A DNA stretch of 64,000 bases, taken from positions 1 to 64,000 of the forward strand of contig NZ_JACMYG010000027.1 of the NCBI RefSeq assembly GCF_014236655.1, written 5' to 3'. Position 1 is the first letter of the stretch. Each line of letters opens with the position of its first letter. The position numbers and the translations under genes were made by a program. Shown here one piece after another: positions 7,239 through 16,902 of this stretch. The notes beneath the pieces were generated by a model. The model was given only the letters and a program-made list of their open reading frames with translations. It searched no databases and had not been told where the DNA came from. Source of the DNA: Pseudomonas kielensis (GTDB lineage: Bacteria > Pseudomonadota > Gammaproteobacteria > Pseudomonadales > Pseudomonadaceae).

Positions 7239-9977
7239 TCAGGCCAGCAGTCCCAGTTCTTTCGCCCGGGCCACGGCCTGGGTGCGACGCTCGACGCCGA
7301 GCTTGCTGTTGATGTGGCTGGCGTGGGTTTTCACCGTGTGCAACGAGATGAACAACTGATCGCTGATTTCCTGGTTCGAACAGCCCCGGGCAATCAGTTG
7401 CAGCACCGCTTGCTCACGAACGCTGAGGGTTTCGCCGCCGGGTTGGCTCTCGACGCTTTCGCGAATCGCGACCTGGGGCAGTTGTTCCATCAGGCTCTGG
7501 CGCAGCGGTGTGGCTGGACAGTGGGCCAGTTGCTCGCGCAGCCAGTCCGGTCGCTCGCGCAGTAACCCATCAAAGGGTTGCAGCAAACCGCCGCTGGCGG
7601 CCTCGAACGCCTGGGCCAGGGCCAGACGCGCTTCTGGCTCGCGCCCATGGCCCAGCAACAGGCTGACTTTCTGAATCAGCGCCATCACGCTGAGCATCTG
7701 CCGACCACTTTTTTGCCCCTGTTCGAGCAAGGCATTGAGACGCCCTTCGGCCAGCATCGGCTGGTTCTGCATCGACTCCAGCAGGGCTTGCTGCAACTCG
7801 ATGTGCAGGGGCATTTGCGGGTGGAATTCGGGGGGCGCCGCGGCCTGTTCGCCGTTATAGGTCTGGCCCAGGCGTGTCAGCCAGGCGCCGGCCAGGTCGG
7901 TACGCCCCTGGGCCAGCCACAGTTCACATTTGACCAGGGTCAGCATGGCCAGGTAGTAGATCGGTGGCACGTCCCAGATGTGCATCAGCCGCTCGGCCTC
8001 GGCCAGTTCGGCGAACGCCTTGGCAAACTCGCCCCGGCTGCCTTCCAGCCGGGCGATCACACTGTGGCCGATCAGCACGCTGATGTCGCGACAGGCCCGT
8101 GCTTCCGTCAGGCCGGCGTGCAGGCGGGCGAGCCCGAGTTCGGGTTGCAGGCGCAGGACCAGCAGGAAACCTTCGTACAGGGTCAGGCGCGCGCGCACCG
8201 CATACAGCCGTTGCGGCGCCAGGCCCTGCAAGCGTTGCTGGCCCTGGCGGACTTCGTCCAGGGAGCGAAGAATTTCCCCTCGCGCCTGCAGCACCCGGGC
8301 GCGGTCGTAATGGGCCAGCGCTTCAAACAGCGGATTGCCGACCCGTTGCGCCAGCTCCAGGGATTCGCGGTTCAGCTCCCGGGCACGCCACAGGTCGGCG
8401 TCGGCAATGGCCAGGTTGGACAGGGTCGACAGGCACATCAGCCGCTGGCCATAGCGCTTGTGCGGCAGGCTTTGCAGGGCCTCGGTGCAGTACAGCAGGG
8501 TCAGGTCGCGCTGGCCACGGCCACGGGCGATGATCCCGCTCAGGGCCAGCCACTGCGCCAGCATGGATTTTTGTGCGGTGGCCGACGGGGCCGGCAGGAA
8601 CCGGCTGAGGTGGCTGGCCAGTTCTTGCGCGGCGTCCAACTGGCAGGCCAGGCCCAGGGCCCAGCTGTACAGCACGATCAGGCGCGGGGTGCTGACCAGC
8701 AGGCTGTCGGGCAAGTCCATTTTCCAGCGCAGCAACATGCCGACGTTCTGTTCGGCCAGCAGTTGTTCTTCGGACAGGTTCTGCACCAGGTTCGCCGCCA
8801 CGTCCAGGTGACCGGCCCGCAAGGCCTGCTCCACGGCTTCGTCGAGCAGGCCCTGGGCATTGAACCAGCGGCACGCCCGCAGGTGCAGGCTGGCGACGGG
8901 CACCATGGCGTTAACAGTCGGGCGACTGCGCAGCAGGTCGGAAAACAGATGGTGGTAGCGGAACCAGTGCCCCTGCTCGTCGAGCGGCACCAGGAACACC
9001 TGGTGGGACAGCAGGTAACGCAGGATCTCGGCACTGTCGTGGGCTTCGCGCACCGCGTCGCACAGTTCGCTGCAAAAGCGCTCCTGAGGCGCGGTGTCGT
9101 AGAGAAAGGCCTGGACCTCGGCGGGCAGGCAATCGATGACTTCTTCGAGCAGGTAGTCGCGGATCAGGCCTTCACCGCCGTGCAGGGGCGGTGGTAGTGT
9201 CGCGCCATTGCCAGCTTCCGAGGCCGCGAGCAACCAGAAGCGCAGCCCCGCCACCCAACCTTCGCTACGCTCGATCAGGCTTTCCAGCGCCTCGCCCCGC
9301 AGTGAACTGCTGTGCCGGTTCAGCAGGGCCAGGGATTCGTCGTGCGTCAGGCGCAGGTCCTGCTCGTGCAGTTCGAGCAATTGCCGCGACAGGCGCAAAC
9401 GGGCCAGGTGCCAGTCGGGCCGCTGGCGGCTGGTGACCAGCACCAGCAGGCCATCGGGCAGGTGGTTGAGGAAAAACTGCAGGCAGCGGTCCAGCACCGG
9501 GCCCTGGGCCAAGTGATAGTCATCCAGCACCAGCAGCAACGGGGCACTGGGTGAGAGCTGGACCGCCAGTTCGTCAAGCAGCCCGTCCAGCCATTCCTCG
9601 AAGGCGAACGGCTGATGACGCTGGCGCATTTTCAGCAGGCCCAGGGCCTGGCTGCCTAATCGAGGAAAATAGTGTTGCAGGCCTTCGAGTAACCGTTCGA
9701 GAAAACGCCCCGGGTCATTGTCCCGTGGGCTGAGCCCCAGCCACAGGCTTTGCCAGTGATCCGGCAGGCTCTGGCAGAACTCCACCGCCAGTGAGCTTTT
9801 ACCAAACCCGGCCGGGGCGCTGACCAGCAGCAGTCGCCCCGTCAAGCCGGCACTCAGCCGCTCGCACAACCGTGGCCGCAGGATGTGGCCGTCGGGCAAG
9901 GGGGGACGGTAAAAGCGTCCTTCCAGCATCGGCACGGCCGAGCTGGGAGGGCTCTGGATTCGGAACAGGTCAGTCAT
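7239..9977 (-). CDS. LuxR/MalT-type ATP-dependent transcriptional activator (LAL family)
   Basis: This large regulator (912 residues) has an N-terminal ATPase module with Walker A at about residues 54-62 (APAGFGKSS) and a Walker B-like LLLVLDDYH. Long helical TPR-like repeats follow, and a C-terminal LuxR helix-turn-helix contains LSVREQAVLQLIARG and LFISLHTVKTH. Its position downstream of the DUF1329/DUF1302/acyl-CoA ligase genes matches P. putida PP_0763-PP_0767 as I recall it, so it probably activates that module. The ATG at 9977 has AAGAG at suitable spacing. The TTG two codons earlier has none. Confidence 0.9.
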   Translation of the reverse strand: MTDLFRIQSPPSSAVPMLEGRFYRPPLPDGHILRPRLCERLSAGLTGRLLLVSAPAGFGKSSLAVEFCQSLPDHWQSLWLGLSPRDNDPGRFLERLLEGLQHYFPRLGSQALGLLKMRQRHQPFAFEEWLDGLLDELAVQLSPSAPLLLVLDDYHLAQGPVLDRCLQFFLNHLPDGLLVLVTSRQRPDWHLARLRLSRQLLELHEQDLRLTHDESLALLNRHSSSLRGEALESLIERSEGWVAGLRFWLLAASEAGNGATLPPPLHGGEGLIRDYLLEEVIDCLPAEVQAFLYDTAPQERFCSELCDAVREAHDSAEILRYLLSHQVFLVPLDEQGHWFRYHHLFSDLLRSRPTVNAMVPVASLHLRACRWFNAQGLLDEAVEQALRAGHLDVAANLVQNLSEEQLLAEQNVGMLLRWKMDLPDSLLVSTPRLIVLYSWALGLACQLDAAQELASHLSRFLPAPSATAQKSMLAQWLALSGIIARGRGQRDLTLLYCTEALQSLPHKRYGQRLMCLSTLSNLAIADADLWRARELNRESLELAQRVGNPLFEALAHYDRARVLQARGEILRSLDEVRQGQQRLQGLAPQRLYAVRARLTLYEGFLLVLRLQPELGLARLHAGLTEARACRDISVLIGHSVIARLEGSRGEFAKAFAELAEAERLMHIWDVPPIYYLAMLTLVKCELWLAQGRTDLAGAWLTRLGQTYNGEQAAAPPEFHPQMPLHIELQQALLESMQNQPMLAEGRLNALLEQGQKSGRQMLSVMALIQKVSLLLGHGREPEARLALAQAFEAASGGLLQPFDGLLRERPDWLREQLAHCPATPLRQSLMEQLPQVAIRESVESQPGGETLSVREQAVLQLIARGCSNQEISDQLFISLHTVKTHASHINSKLGVERRTQAVARAKELGLLA

Positions 9978-10137
9978 AGCCAACTCTTATTGAAGTACTG
10001 TTGTCGGCATTGCAGATGTCCGCAGACTAGCGGCAAACCGCCAGGGTTTGAAGGCAATTGCTACAAATGGCTACAAAAAGTCTACGACCGCCCTTTCTCC
10101 TCCCCATGCGGCGGGGGTCGAACGCTTTATCCGAAGC

Positions 10138-10172
10138 AAAAAAAACGCCCCGAACCAGTCGGGGCGTTTTTC
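10138..10172. terminator. Bidirectional terminator
   Basis: CGCCCCGA (10146-10153) pairs with TCGGGGCG (10159-10166), with A- and T-tracts on either side. On the minus strand it ends the DUF1302-DUF1329 transcript, 27 bases after the stop codon, and separates it from the LAL regulator gene. Confidence 0.9.
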
Positions 10173-10198
10173 GAGGATGCGGCCTCTGGTGCAGCGTA

Positions 10199-11563
10199 TT
10201 AGCGAACACCTTCCTGACGCAGTGCGGCCGGAGTGAAGTCGCTGGTGGTGGCGGTGAAGCCAAAGTCGTAAGCCTGTTTCTCTTCGTTCTTCATGCCCAG
10301 TGCCAGGTAACGGCCGGACTGCAGGTCGTAGAGGGTTTCCAGGGCATACCACGGCACTTGTTTGTCGTAGTAGTCCTGGGCATGGGCTTCAGCCACGCGC
10401 CACAGTTGACCACGACCGTCGTAGTGGTCGATGACAGCGGCTTGCCAGGTGTCTTCGTCGATGTAGAAGTCACGCTTGGCGTAGATGTGACGCTGGCCTT
10501 CCTTCAGGGTCGCAACCACATGCCACACGCGGCGCAGCTCGTAGCGGGCCAGGTCCTGGTTGATGTGCCCGGCCTTGATGATGTCGGAGTACTTGAGCTT
10601 CGGATCGTCAAGCTTGTAGCTGTCGGAGGCGATGTACATCTCTTTCTTGCCTTCGAGCTTCCAGTCGTAGCGGTCCGGTGCACCGTTGAACATGTCCAGG
10701 TTGTCGGAGGTCCGCAGGCCGTCGGCGGCAGTACCCGGGCCGTCATAGGACACTTGCGGGGCACGGCGCACACGACGCTGGCCGGCGTTGTAGACCCACG
10801 CCGAACGCGGCTCCTTGACCTGGTCGAGGGTCTCGTGGACCAGCAGCACACCACCGGCCAGACGCGCCGGCGCGGTCACTTTCTGCTTGAAGTAGAACAG
10901 GATGTTGCCCGGGTTTTTCGGGTCGTAGTCCTTCATTTTGTCGCGGAACACGAACTGGTCCTGGAAGTACACCAGGCTGTAGGAGCCGTTGGCTTGCGGC
11001 GTGGCCTGGGTGACCAGGCGGGTCACGCTGCCACCCCGGTAGCGAGTGATGTGGTTCCAGATCACTTCCACACCGGTTTTCGGGATTGGGAACGGCACGG
11101 CCGTTTCGAAGTTTTCCAGGCCGTTGCCACCCGATACGAGGGTGGTGTTGGTGGCGTTGCGCTTGATGGACGCGAACACCTCAGGTGGCACGGTGGCGCC
11201 ACGGTGCGAGGTGTACACCGGCATCTTGAAGGTTTCCGGGTAACGCTTGAACATCGCGTATTGGCCCGGAGCCAGCTTTTCCTTGTACTTGTCGACGTTC
11301 GACGCGGTGATGGTGAACAGCGGTTGCTCGCTGGCAAACGGATTGGACAGGAAGCCCTTGCTGTCGACCGTGCCGGCGTTCTTGGCCAGGGGTTTCCAGC
11401 TCGGGATCGAGCCATCGGCATTGCCGGCCATTTCTGCGCCCATCGGCGTCAGGCTCTTGCCCAGCTTGTCGGCTTCGGCTGCCGGGACGGCGGCCATGAC
11501 ACCGGTCGCCAGCAACGAAAGCCCCAGTCCTGCGACGTACACCAGATTCTTGGTTATTTTCAT
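10199..11563 (-). CDS. DUF1329 domain-containing envelope protein
   Basis: This 454-residue secreted protein has a signal peptide (cleavage probably after VMA, about residue 24). Most of the mature chain is DUF1329, a family related to lipoprotein-carrier-like beta folds and found almost always next to DUF1302 proteins. It follows the DUF1302 gene by only 27 bases, so the two are one operon, with the terminator at 10138-10172 behind it. Established associations of the pair include steroid, terpenoid and fatty-acid utilisation. The precise activity is unknown. It may help move hydrophobic substrates across the envelope. Confidence 0.85.
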   Translation of the reverse strand: MKITKNLVYVAGLGLSLLATGVMAAVPAAEADKLGKSLTPMGAEMAGNADGSIPSWKPLAKNAGTVDSKGFLSNPFASEQPLFTITASNVDKYKEKLAPGQYAMFKRYPETFKMPVYTSHRGATVPPEVFASIKRNATNTTLVSGGNGLENFETAVPFPIPKTGVEVIWNHITRYRGGSVTRLVTQATPQANGSYSLVYFQDQFVFRDKMKDYDPKNPGNILFYFKQKVTAPARLAGGVLLVHETLDQVKEPRSAWVYNAGQRRVRRAPQVSYDGPGTAADGLRTSDNLDMFNGAPDRYDWKLEGKKEMYIASDSYKLDDPKLKYSDIIKAGHINQDLARYELRRVWHVVATLKEGQRHIYAKRDFYIDEDTWQAAVIDHYDGRGQLWRVAEAHAQDYYDKQVPWYALETLYDLQSGRYLALGMKNEEKQAYDFGFTATTSDFTPAALRQEGVR

Positions 11564-11590
11564 TTCTTGTTCGTCCTGAAGAAGCAGTGC

Positions 11591-13462
11591 TTAGAAGTTC
11601 ACGCCGACGCTGAGCGCGACGAAGTCACGGTCATCCACGGTGGTGTACTTGCCGTCGAAGAAGTTGGTGTAGGCCAGGCTCGCGGTGTAGGTGTTCTGAT
11701 ACTCGGCATCCAGACCCAGGCTGACGGCCTTGCGACCTTCCTCGAAGTTGCCGCCAGGACCCGGCGAGTAGCCGCTGACGTCGTGGGACCAGGCCACGTT
11801 CGGCTTGAGGTTGACCCCGGCGAACACGTCGTTGTAGTCCCAGATCGCACGGCCACGGTAGCCCCAGGAGGTCGAGGTGGTGAAACCTTCGTCGGTGCAA
11901 TTGCGCGTGGCGTTGTTGGTCGCAGCACCCGGACCTGCACCGGCAATGGTGCTGGCGTTCAGGGCCTGGCACGTGCCGCCTGGCAGTTCGCCCGGACCGT
12001 AGACAGGGTCGCGGCCATAACGCACGTCCGAGGTGCTTTCCAGCCCGCCAACGTGGGTCACGCCGACTTCACCCACCAGGGTCAGGCGGCTGGCGCCCAT
12101 GACCTGGTCGAAGAAGTGCGTCAAGGTAGTCTGGAATTGAGTCACTTCCTTGCGGCGGTAGCCGTGCAGGTCGGTACCCGGAGTTCCCTGCAAGAGCGAT
12201 GCGTTTTGATAGCCCGGCAATGGCGTCACACCGGCAAAGAGGATATCCGTGGAGTTCAGTTGCACCGGTGCGTTAGGACGGTAGCTGACCTCGCCTTGCC
12301 ACGCCGTACCGGTTGGCAAAGTGGTGGAGAAGCTCAGGCCGTACAGACGAATATCCTCCGGATACTCGACGAAATACTGCGAGTTACCTGCTACCAGCAA
12401 CGGCGCCAGACGGGCGATCGGCCCTTGGAGCGACGAGGCAAGGTTGTAAATCGATTGCGGGCCACCGGTGGCGCTGAAGATTGGTGCCCGGCTGTGGTAG
12501 TTCATGAAGTAAGCACCGAACTCGGTGTCCAGCGGGTCGAACATGTACTTGAAGGATGCGCCCCACTGGCCGCTGTCCCGTGCATCGCGGTCCGGACCGC
12601 GACGTACCAGCACGCCTTCCTCGTTGACGTCGACACCCAGTGCAGCGGCTGGGCCCAGGGCTGCAGCCGGCAGGGTCGAGCGCTTGTTCAATACGCGCAG
12701 GTTATTGTCGCAACCGTCGGCGATGATGTCTGGCTGGGAGAAGAAGGTTCCGCAGTTGTCGACAACCGTCTGGTCCCACTCAAGCTGGTAGAAGGCTTCC
12801 GCCGACAGGTTTTCGGTCAGGCTCTGGGACACATAGAACATGTTGACCGGGATCAGGCCTTCCTTGATCTCGGCACCCGGACGACGGAATGCGGACACGT
12901 CGATCGGGTTGATGGAGTTGATGCCGCCGCCGATGAAAGTACTTTCACCCCAGCTGACCACCTGCTTGCCCAGACGCACGGAGCCCGGCTGATCGGCAAT
13001 CGCGTAGTTGTGGTAGACGAAGGCGTCGAGGATCTGCCCGCCGGAGGACTTGGCGCCTTCCTTGCGGTTGTCGTTGCTGACGTCCTTGAATTCCAGCTCT
13101 TCGTTCTGCAGCGCGAAGTCATACCAGTACTTGCCCCGGACAAACACGCCGGTGTCACCGTACTTCAGTTCAAGGTCATGAATGCCCTTGAAGATCTTCG
13201 AGAACGCTTGTCCGCTCTTGAAGTTCAAGTGGCCGTCATCGGAGGTCTGGGACAGGCCGTGCCCACCGTTGTTGACGCCGATGAGGTTCTTGTTTGGCGA
13301 TTGGGTCGACACACTCATGCCCAACGAGAGGGACGAGTCGAATTGACCTTCGATTTCACCAACGTTGAAACTGACGCCGAATGCAGGCCCGGCGAGCGTA
13401 GAGGCGAGACTGACCGCCAAGGGCAGTTTCGCCCGGCGCCAGAACTGGTTTACTGATGTCAT
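11591..13462 (-). CDS. DUF1302 family outer-membrane protein
   Basis: This protein of 623 residues has a cleavable signal peptide (about residues 1-29, ending AGPAFG) and a mature region of alternating aromatic/polar beta-strands ending in a C-terminal Phe-type motif (SVGVNF), as in outer-membrane barrels. It is the partner of the DUF1329 protein encoded next. The ATG at 13462 with GGAGT seven bases upstream is taken as start. The open frame continues upstream to 13909 without Shine-Dalgarno support. It probably participates in uptake of hydrophobic compounds for the acyl-CoA ligase encoded upstream. That is inferred from neighbourhood. Confidence 0.85.
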   Translation of the reverse strand: MTSVNQFWRRAKLPLAVSLASTLAGPAFGVSFNVGEIEGQFDSSLSLGMSVSTQSPNKNLIGVNNGGHGLSQTSDDGHLNFKSGQAFSKIFKGIHDLELKYGDTGVFVRGKYWYDFALQNEELEFKDVSNDNRKEGAKSSGGQILDAFVYHNYAIADQPGSVRLGKQVVSWGESTFIGGGINSINPIDVSAFRRPGAEIKEGLIPVNMFYVSQSLTENLSAEAFYQLEWDQTVVDNCGTFFSQPDIIADGCDNNLRVLNKRSTLPAAALGPAAALGVDVNEEGVLVRRGPDRDARDSGQWGASFKYMFDPLDTEFGAYFMNYHSRAPIFSATGGPQSIYNLASSLQGPIARLAPLLVAGNSQYFVEYPEDIRLYGLSFSTTLPTGTAWQGEVSYRPNAPVQLNSTDILFAGVTPLPGYQNASLLQGTPGTDLHGYRRKEVTQFQTTLTHFFDQVMGASRLTLVGEVGVTHVGGLESTSDVRYGRDPVYGPGELPGGTCQALNASTIAGAGPGAATNNATRNCTDEGFTTSTSWGYRGRAIWDYNDVFAGVNLKPNVAWSHDVSGYSPGPGGNFEEGRKAVSLGLDAEYQNTYTASLAYTNFFDGKYTTVDDRDFVALSVGVNF

Positions 13463-13799
13463 CGACGCTACTCCATGTGCTTTTATTGTTATGGCAGTGA
13501 GCACTTTTAAAAACGCTCTGGAGGACGGTGAGCCATGCGCTCGCGAAGTCATCCAAAGTTGCATCGCCCCTGTTCGTGCGTGCGTCTCGCTCTTAAAAAT
13601 CCTTGAACGGACTATATCCAGCAGGCTGTACTGCTTGATCCCTCTAAAGTGTGATTTGCAGCCCCCAACCACTCTGGAACGGTCCTTCTGCCAGTCCGGC
13701 AGATGCCGGCACGGCAAGGATGGCTGAAAATTCGGAATTAACAAGCCAAGCGCTTGCTTGGTGGGCATGTCGTGCCCTTTCGGGCACGACACAGGAGAC
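13463..13799 (-). promoter_or_regulatory. Intergenic region ahead of the DUF1302 operon
   Basis: No gene is apparent in these 337 bases. They hold a perfect 9-bp hairpin with a TTTC loop (13769-13790), immediately behind the acyl-CoA ligase stop and lacking a T-tract. A smaller palindrome CCAAGC/GCTTGG is at 13746-13761. The region is long enough to carry the promoter and activator sites of the DUF1302-DUF1329 operon, but I cannot assign them. Confidence 0.4.
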
Positions 13800-15482
13800 T
13801 TAAAGCGTCGACAGGAAGGTACTGTTATTGGCCTGCCACTGCGTGATGTCGAGGCGGATGCGTTTCTTGTCGAGCTTGCCGACACTGGTCTTGGGAATTT
13901 CCGTAACAAGGGCGATCTGGCTCGGGATGGCCCACTTGCTCAAGTGGCCCAATTCCACGAAGGGCTTGAGGTGCTCCTTGAGTTCCTTGGCCCCGATCAC
14001 GTGGCCTTCACGGACCACCAGCAAGGCAAACGGGCGTTCGCCCCACTGCGGATCGGGGATGCCCACCACTGCTACTTCGCGTACCGCCAGGTGGCGGCTG
14101 ATCAAGTCTTCGAGGTCCAGGGACGAGATCCACTCGCCGCCGGTCTTGATCACGTCCTTGATCCGGTCACGGATGTCGATCACCCCCATGCTGTCCAGGG
14201 TCGCAACGTCCCCGGTGTGCAGCCAGCCCCCGGCCCAGAGCTCTGCGCCCTTCTGCGGCTCGTTGAAATAACCCTCGGTGAGCCACGGCGCGCGCAGCAC
14301 CAGCTCGCCCTGGGACTCGCCATCGGCCGGCAGGAAGTTACCCTCGGCGTCGATCACCGCCGCGTCCACCAACGGCACTGGCACCCCGGCCTTGATCCGA
14401 TAGGTGGTGCGCTCGTCTTCGGTACCGGCCATCAGCTCATCGTTGAGGTGGGCACAGGACACCAGCGGCCCGGTTTCCGACATGCCATAGGCCGCAGTGA
14501 GCTGAATGCCCCTGGCCTTGGCCGCTTCGTACAGCGCACGGTTCAGCGCGCTGCCGCCAATGACGATTTTCCAGCCAGCAAAATCGGTGTTTTGCGCCGC
14601 CTTGGCATTGAGCACCATTTGCAGGATGGTCGGCACGCAGTGGGAGAAGCTGACTTTTTCCTTGCGCCACAACTCCACCAGGTATTCCGGGTCATAACGA
14701 CCGGGGTAGACCTGCTTGAGGCCAAGCATGGTGGCCACGTAGGGCAAGCCCCAGGCGTGTACGTGGAACATTGGGGTGATGGGCATGTACACATCGTTGG
14801 TCCCCAACAGGCGCACGCTGTCGATGCTGCCCATGATCGTCGACACGCCCATGGTATGCAGCACCAGTTGCCGGTGGGTGAAGTACACGCCCTTGGGATT
14901 GCCAGTGGTACCGGTGGTGTAGAAGGTAGTCGCTACCGAGTTCTCGTCGAAGTCGGCGAAATCGTAGTGCGGGCTCGCGGCCGCCAGCAGTTGTTCGTAC
15001 TCGCCCACCAGGTTCGGCAGCTCGGCCGTCTTTTCCGGCAGGTCGGTGAGCAGCAGGGTTTTCTCCACCGTGGTCAGTTGCCCGGCGATGGCCTGGTACA
15101 ACCCGACGAATTCGCTGTTGACCAGCACGAAGCGGTCCTCGGCGTGGTTCATGGTGTAGAGGATCTGCTCAGGCGACAGGCGCACGTTGATGGTGTGGAT
15201 CACCGCGCCGATCATCGGGATGGCGAACATGCACTCCAGGTAACGATGGCTGTCCCAGTCCATCACCGCCACGGTATCACCGGCCTTGACCCCGGCCGCC
15301 GTCAGCACGTTGGCCAGCCGCGCGACGCGCTCGATCAGGGTCGGATAGCTGTAGCGCAACTGGTCGCGGTAGACAATCTCGCGGGTTTTCTCATAGCGAC
15401 TGCCCGACATCAGCAATCGCTTGATCAACAACGGGTATCGATAAGCACCTTCGGCTGGCGGAATAACGCGAGTCTGCAACAT
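13800..15482 (-). CDS. alkK: AlkK-like medium-chain fatty acid--CoA ligase
   Basis: This cytosolic enzyme activates medium-chain fatty acids to acyl-CoA through an acyl-adenylate. The 560-residue chain carries the AMP-binding signature YTTGTTGNPKG (188-198), the AYGMSETGP loop, the HTGD motif and a C-terminal PKTSVGKLDKK with the catalytic lysine. The sequence closely resembles P. putida PP_0763 as I recall it. The ATG at 15482 is chosen because AAGGG lies six bases upstream. The frame also opens at 15497. Gene order (ligase, DUF1302, DUF1329, LAL regulator) is the PP_0763-0767 order. Products could enter beta-oxidation or polyhydroxyalkanoate synthesis. Confidence 0.9.
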   Translation of the reverse strand: MLQTRVIPPAEGAYRYPLLIKRLLMSGSRYEKTREIVYRDQLRYSYPTLIERVARLANVLTAAGVKAGDTVAVMDWDSHRYLECMFAIPMIGAVIHTINVRLSPEQILYTMNHAEDRFVLVNSEFVGLYQAIAGQLTTVEKTLLLTDLPEKTAELPNLVGEYEQLLAAASPHYDFADFDENSVATTFYTTGTTGNPKGVYFTHRQLVLHTMGVSTIMGSIDSVRLLGTNDVYMPITPMFHVHAWGLPYVATMLGLKQVYPGRYDPEYLVELWRKEKVSFSHCVPTILQMVLNAKAAQNTDFAGWKIVIGGSALNRALYEAAKARGIQLTAAYGMSETGPLVSCAHLNDELMAGTEDERTTYRIKAGVPVPLVDAAVIDAEGNFLPADGESQGELVLRAPWLTEGYFNEPQKGAELWAGGWLHTGDVATLDSMGVIDIRDRIKDVIKTGGEWISSLDLEDLISRHLAVREVAVVGIPDPQWGERPFALLVVREGHVIGAKELKEHLKPFVELGHLSKWAIPSQIALVTEIPKTSVGKLDKKRIRLDITQWQANNSTFLSTL

Positions 15483-15631
15483 AAGCATCCCTTTCATCTG
15501 ACTGCACGGTCTTGGCGTAAAGACTGCACTTTAGTCAGGCTGGGCGCGCGCTAAATCAGCCAAAGGAATGATTTGAGAGCGGGGCAAATACTGGCTCTAA
15601 GCCAGCATTGCTGGGGAAAAGACAACCATCA

Positions 15632-16816
15632 TCAAGCCGTTTGTCCTACTGCCGCCTCGGCTGGTGTGCGCGGGAAAATCAGCGCCGAGAGGAAGGTCAA
15701 CGCTGCAAAACCGGCCAGGATCAGGTACAGCCCGACAAAACCCTGGCGGGGCTCGACAAAGGCAATCAGCGGGATGGCCGTGGCACTGGCACCGAATGAC
15801 AGGCAATAACGCAAGGCAAATACCCGCGATTGCCAGTGCGGCGCCACGAAGTTGGCGACCATCGCGTCATTCACCGTGACCTGCCCAAACACCACGAACA
15901 TGAAGGCGGCACCCAATACGATGACGGCCGAGCCCTCGACATAGGCCATGGCAAACAACAGCGGGGCCTGGCACAGGGTGAGCAACATGAACGGCCATTT
16001 CAGGCTGAAGCGGTGCAGCACCCGCCCGATACTCAACTGGGCCACCGCGCCAAAGGCGTACGCCAGGCTGACCACCACCCCAAGGGTCTGCGGTGAGGCG
16101 AACAGGTCGTGCAGGCGTTCCTGGAACAACTTCGGATAGGTCATGGTCGTGGCGTTGAACACCACCCCGCCCGTGGCGGTAGCCAGGGCCAGCACCCCGA
16201 ACACCATGACCATGGAGATCCGCTGGCCCGCGGCGCCCTTGAGGGGAGCATGGGCACGCACGGGAATCGGCTCCTCGCGCACCTGCAAGGCAAAGCCGAT
16301 GCCCAGGGCAATGGCGGCAACACCCGGCAGGATAAACGCCGAACGCCAGCCAAACTGCGCCACCAACAAGCCGGTGACCAAGGCCGAAAACGCCACCCCC
16401 AGATTGCCCCACATGCCGTTGATGCCAATTTCCCGGCCACGGTTCTGGGCGTAGGCCACCAGCATCGCAGTGCCGACCGGGTGATAGATCGCGGCGAACA
16501 CCCCCATCAGCGTCAACCCCAGGACCAGCATCGGCGCGGAGCTGCTCAGGCCGGTGAAAATCGCCGAGGCGCCGATCCCGAAGAAAAACACCAGCATCAT
16601 CTGGCGTCGACTCCAGTGATCGCCCAGCCAACCCGCCGGCAACGAACAGGCACCAAAGGCGATGAACCCGCCCAGGGACAGGCCGATCATGCTGGCGTAG
16701 TCCAGGCCGAAGACCTCGGTCATGCCCAGCACGGCGGCGGGAAAAATCAGCATGAACATGTGATCGATCACATGGGCGGCGTTGATGTAGCGAATGACAT
16801 TCCTGGGTTGATGCAT
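15632..16816 (-). CDS. MFS transporter
   Basis: This 394-residue inner-membrane protein has about twelve hydrophobic segments. The loop between segments 2 and 3 has the MFS A-type signature (GWLGDHWSRRQ), and a second GRVLHR-type loop lies near the middle. It is divergent from an AraC regulator gene with only 86 bases between, so this looks like a regulator-transporter pair. Drug or metabolite efflux is likely, but the substrate cannot be inferred. No Shine-Dalgarno of note distinguishes the start. A weak hairpin (15591-15605) follows the stop. Confidence 0.85.
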   Translation of the reverse strand: MHQPRNVIRYINAAHVIDHMFMLIFPAAVLGMTEVFGLDYASMIGLSLGGFIAFGACSLPAGWLGDHWSRRQMMLVFFFGIGASAIFTGLSSSAPMLVLGLTLMGVFAAIYHPVGTAMLVAYAQNRGREIGINGMWGNLGVAFSALVTGLLVAQFGWRSAFILPGVAAIALGIGFALQVREEPIPVRAHAPLKGAAGQRISMVMVFGVLALATATGGVVFNATTMTYPKLFQERLHDLFASPQTLGVVVSLAYAFGAVAQLSIGRVLHRFSLKWPFMLLTLCQAPLLFAMAYVEGSAVIVLGAAFMFVVFGQVTVNDAMVANFVAPHWQSRVFALRYCLSFGASATAIPLIAFVEPRQGFVGLYLILAGFAALTFLSALIFPRTPAEAAVGQTA

Positions 16817-16902
16817 GGCAGCACACTATTCGTTGAGGGTGTGGCGCTATGCTAAGTTGGCAATAACACGCATTCCTGACAACAAACTCATCGAACCAGA
16901 CA

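Noticed and set aside
7578..9197. A 539-codon plus-strand frame inside the LAL regulator
   Set aside because: The protein is low-complexity Gln/Gly/Leu-rich with no family, as is usual for antisense frames of GC-rich Pseudomonas genes.
10058..13456. A 1132-codon open frame antisense to the DUF1329/DUF1302 genes
   Set aside because: It is a shadow of GC-rich codon bias. It contains no recognisable domain, runs across an intergenic terminator, and both opposite genes are well-supported families.
13769..13790. Perfect hairpin behind the acyl-CoA ligase as a terminator
   Set aside because: No T-tract follows on either strand, so I only mention it within the intergenic entry.
16109..16855. A second open frame opposite the MFS transporter
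   Set aside because: It shows the composition of an antisense shadow, and the MFS gene has a clear start and membrane pattern.
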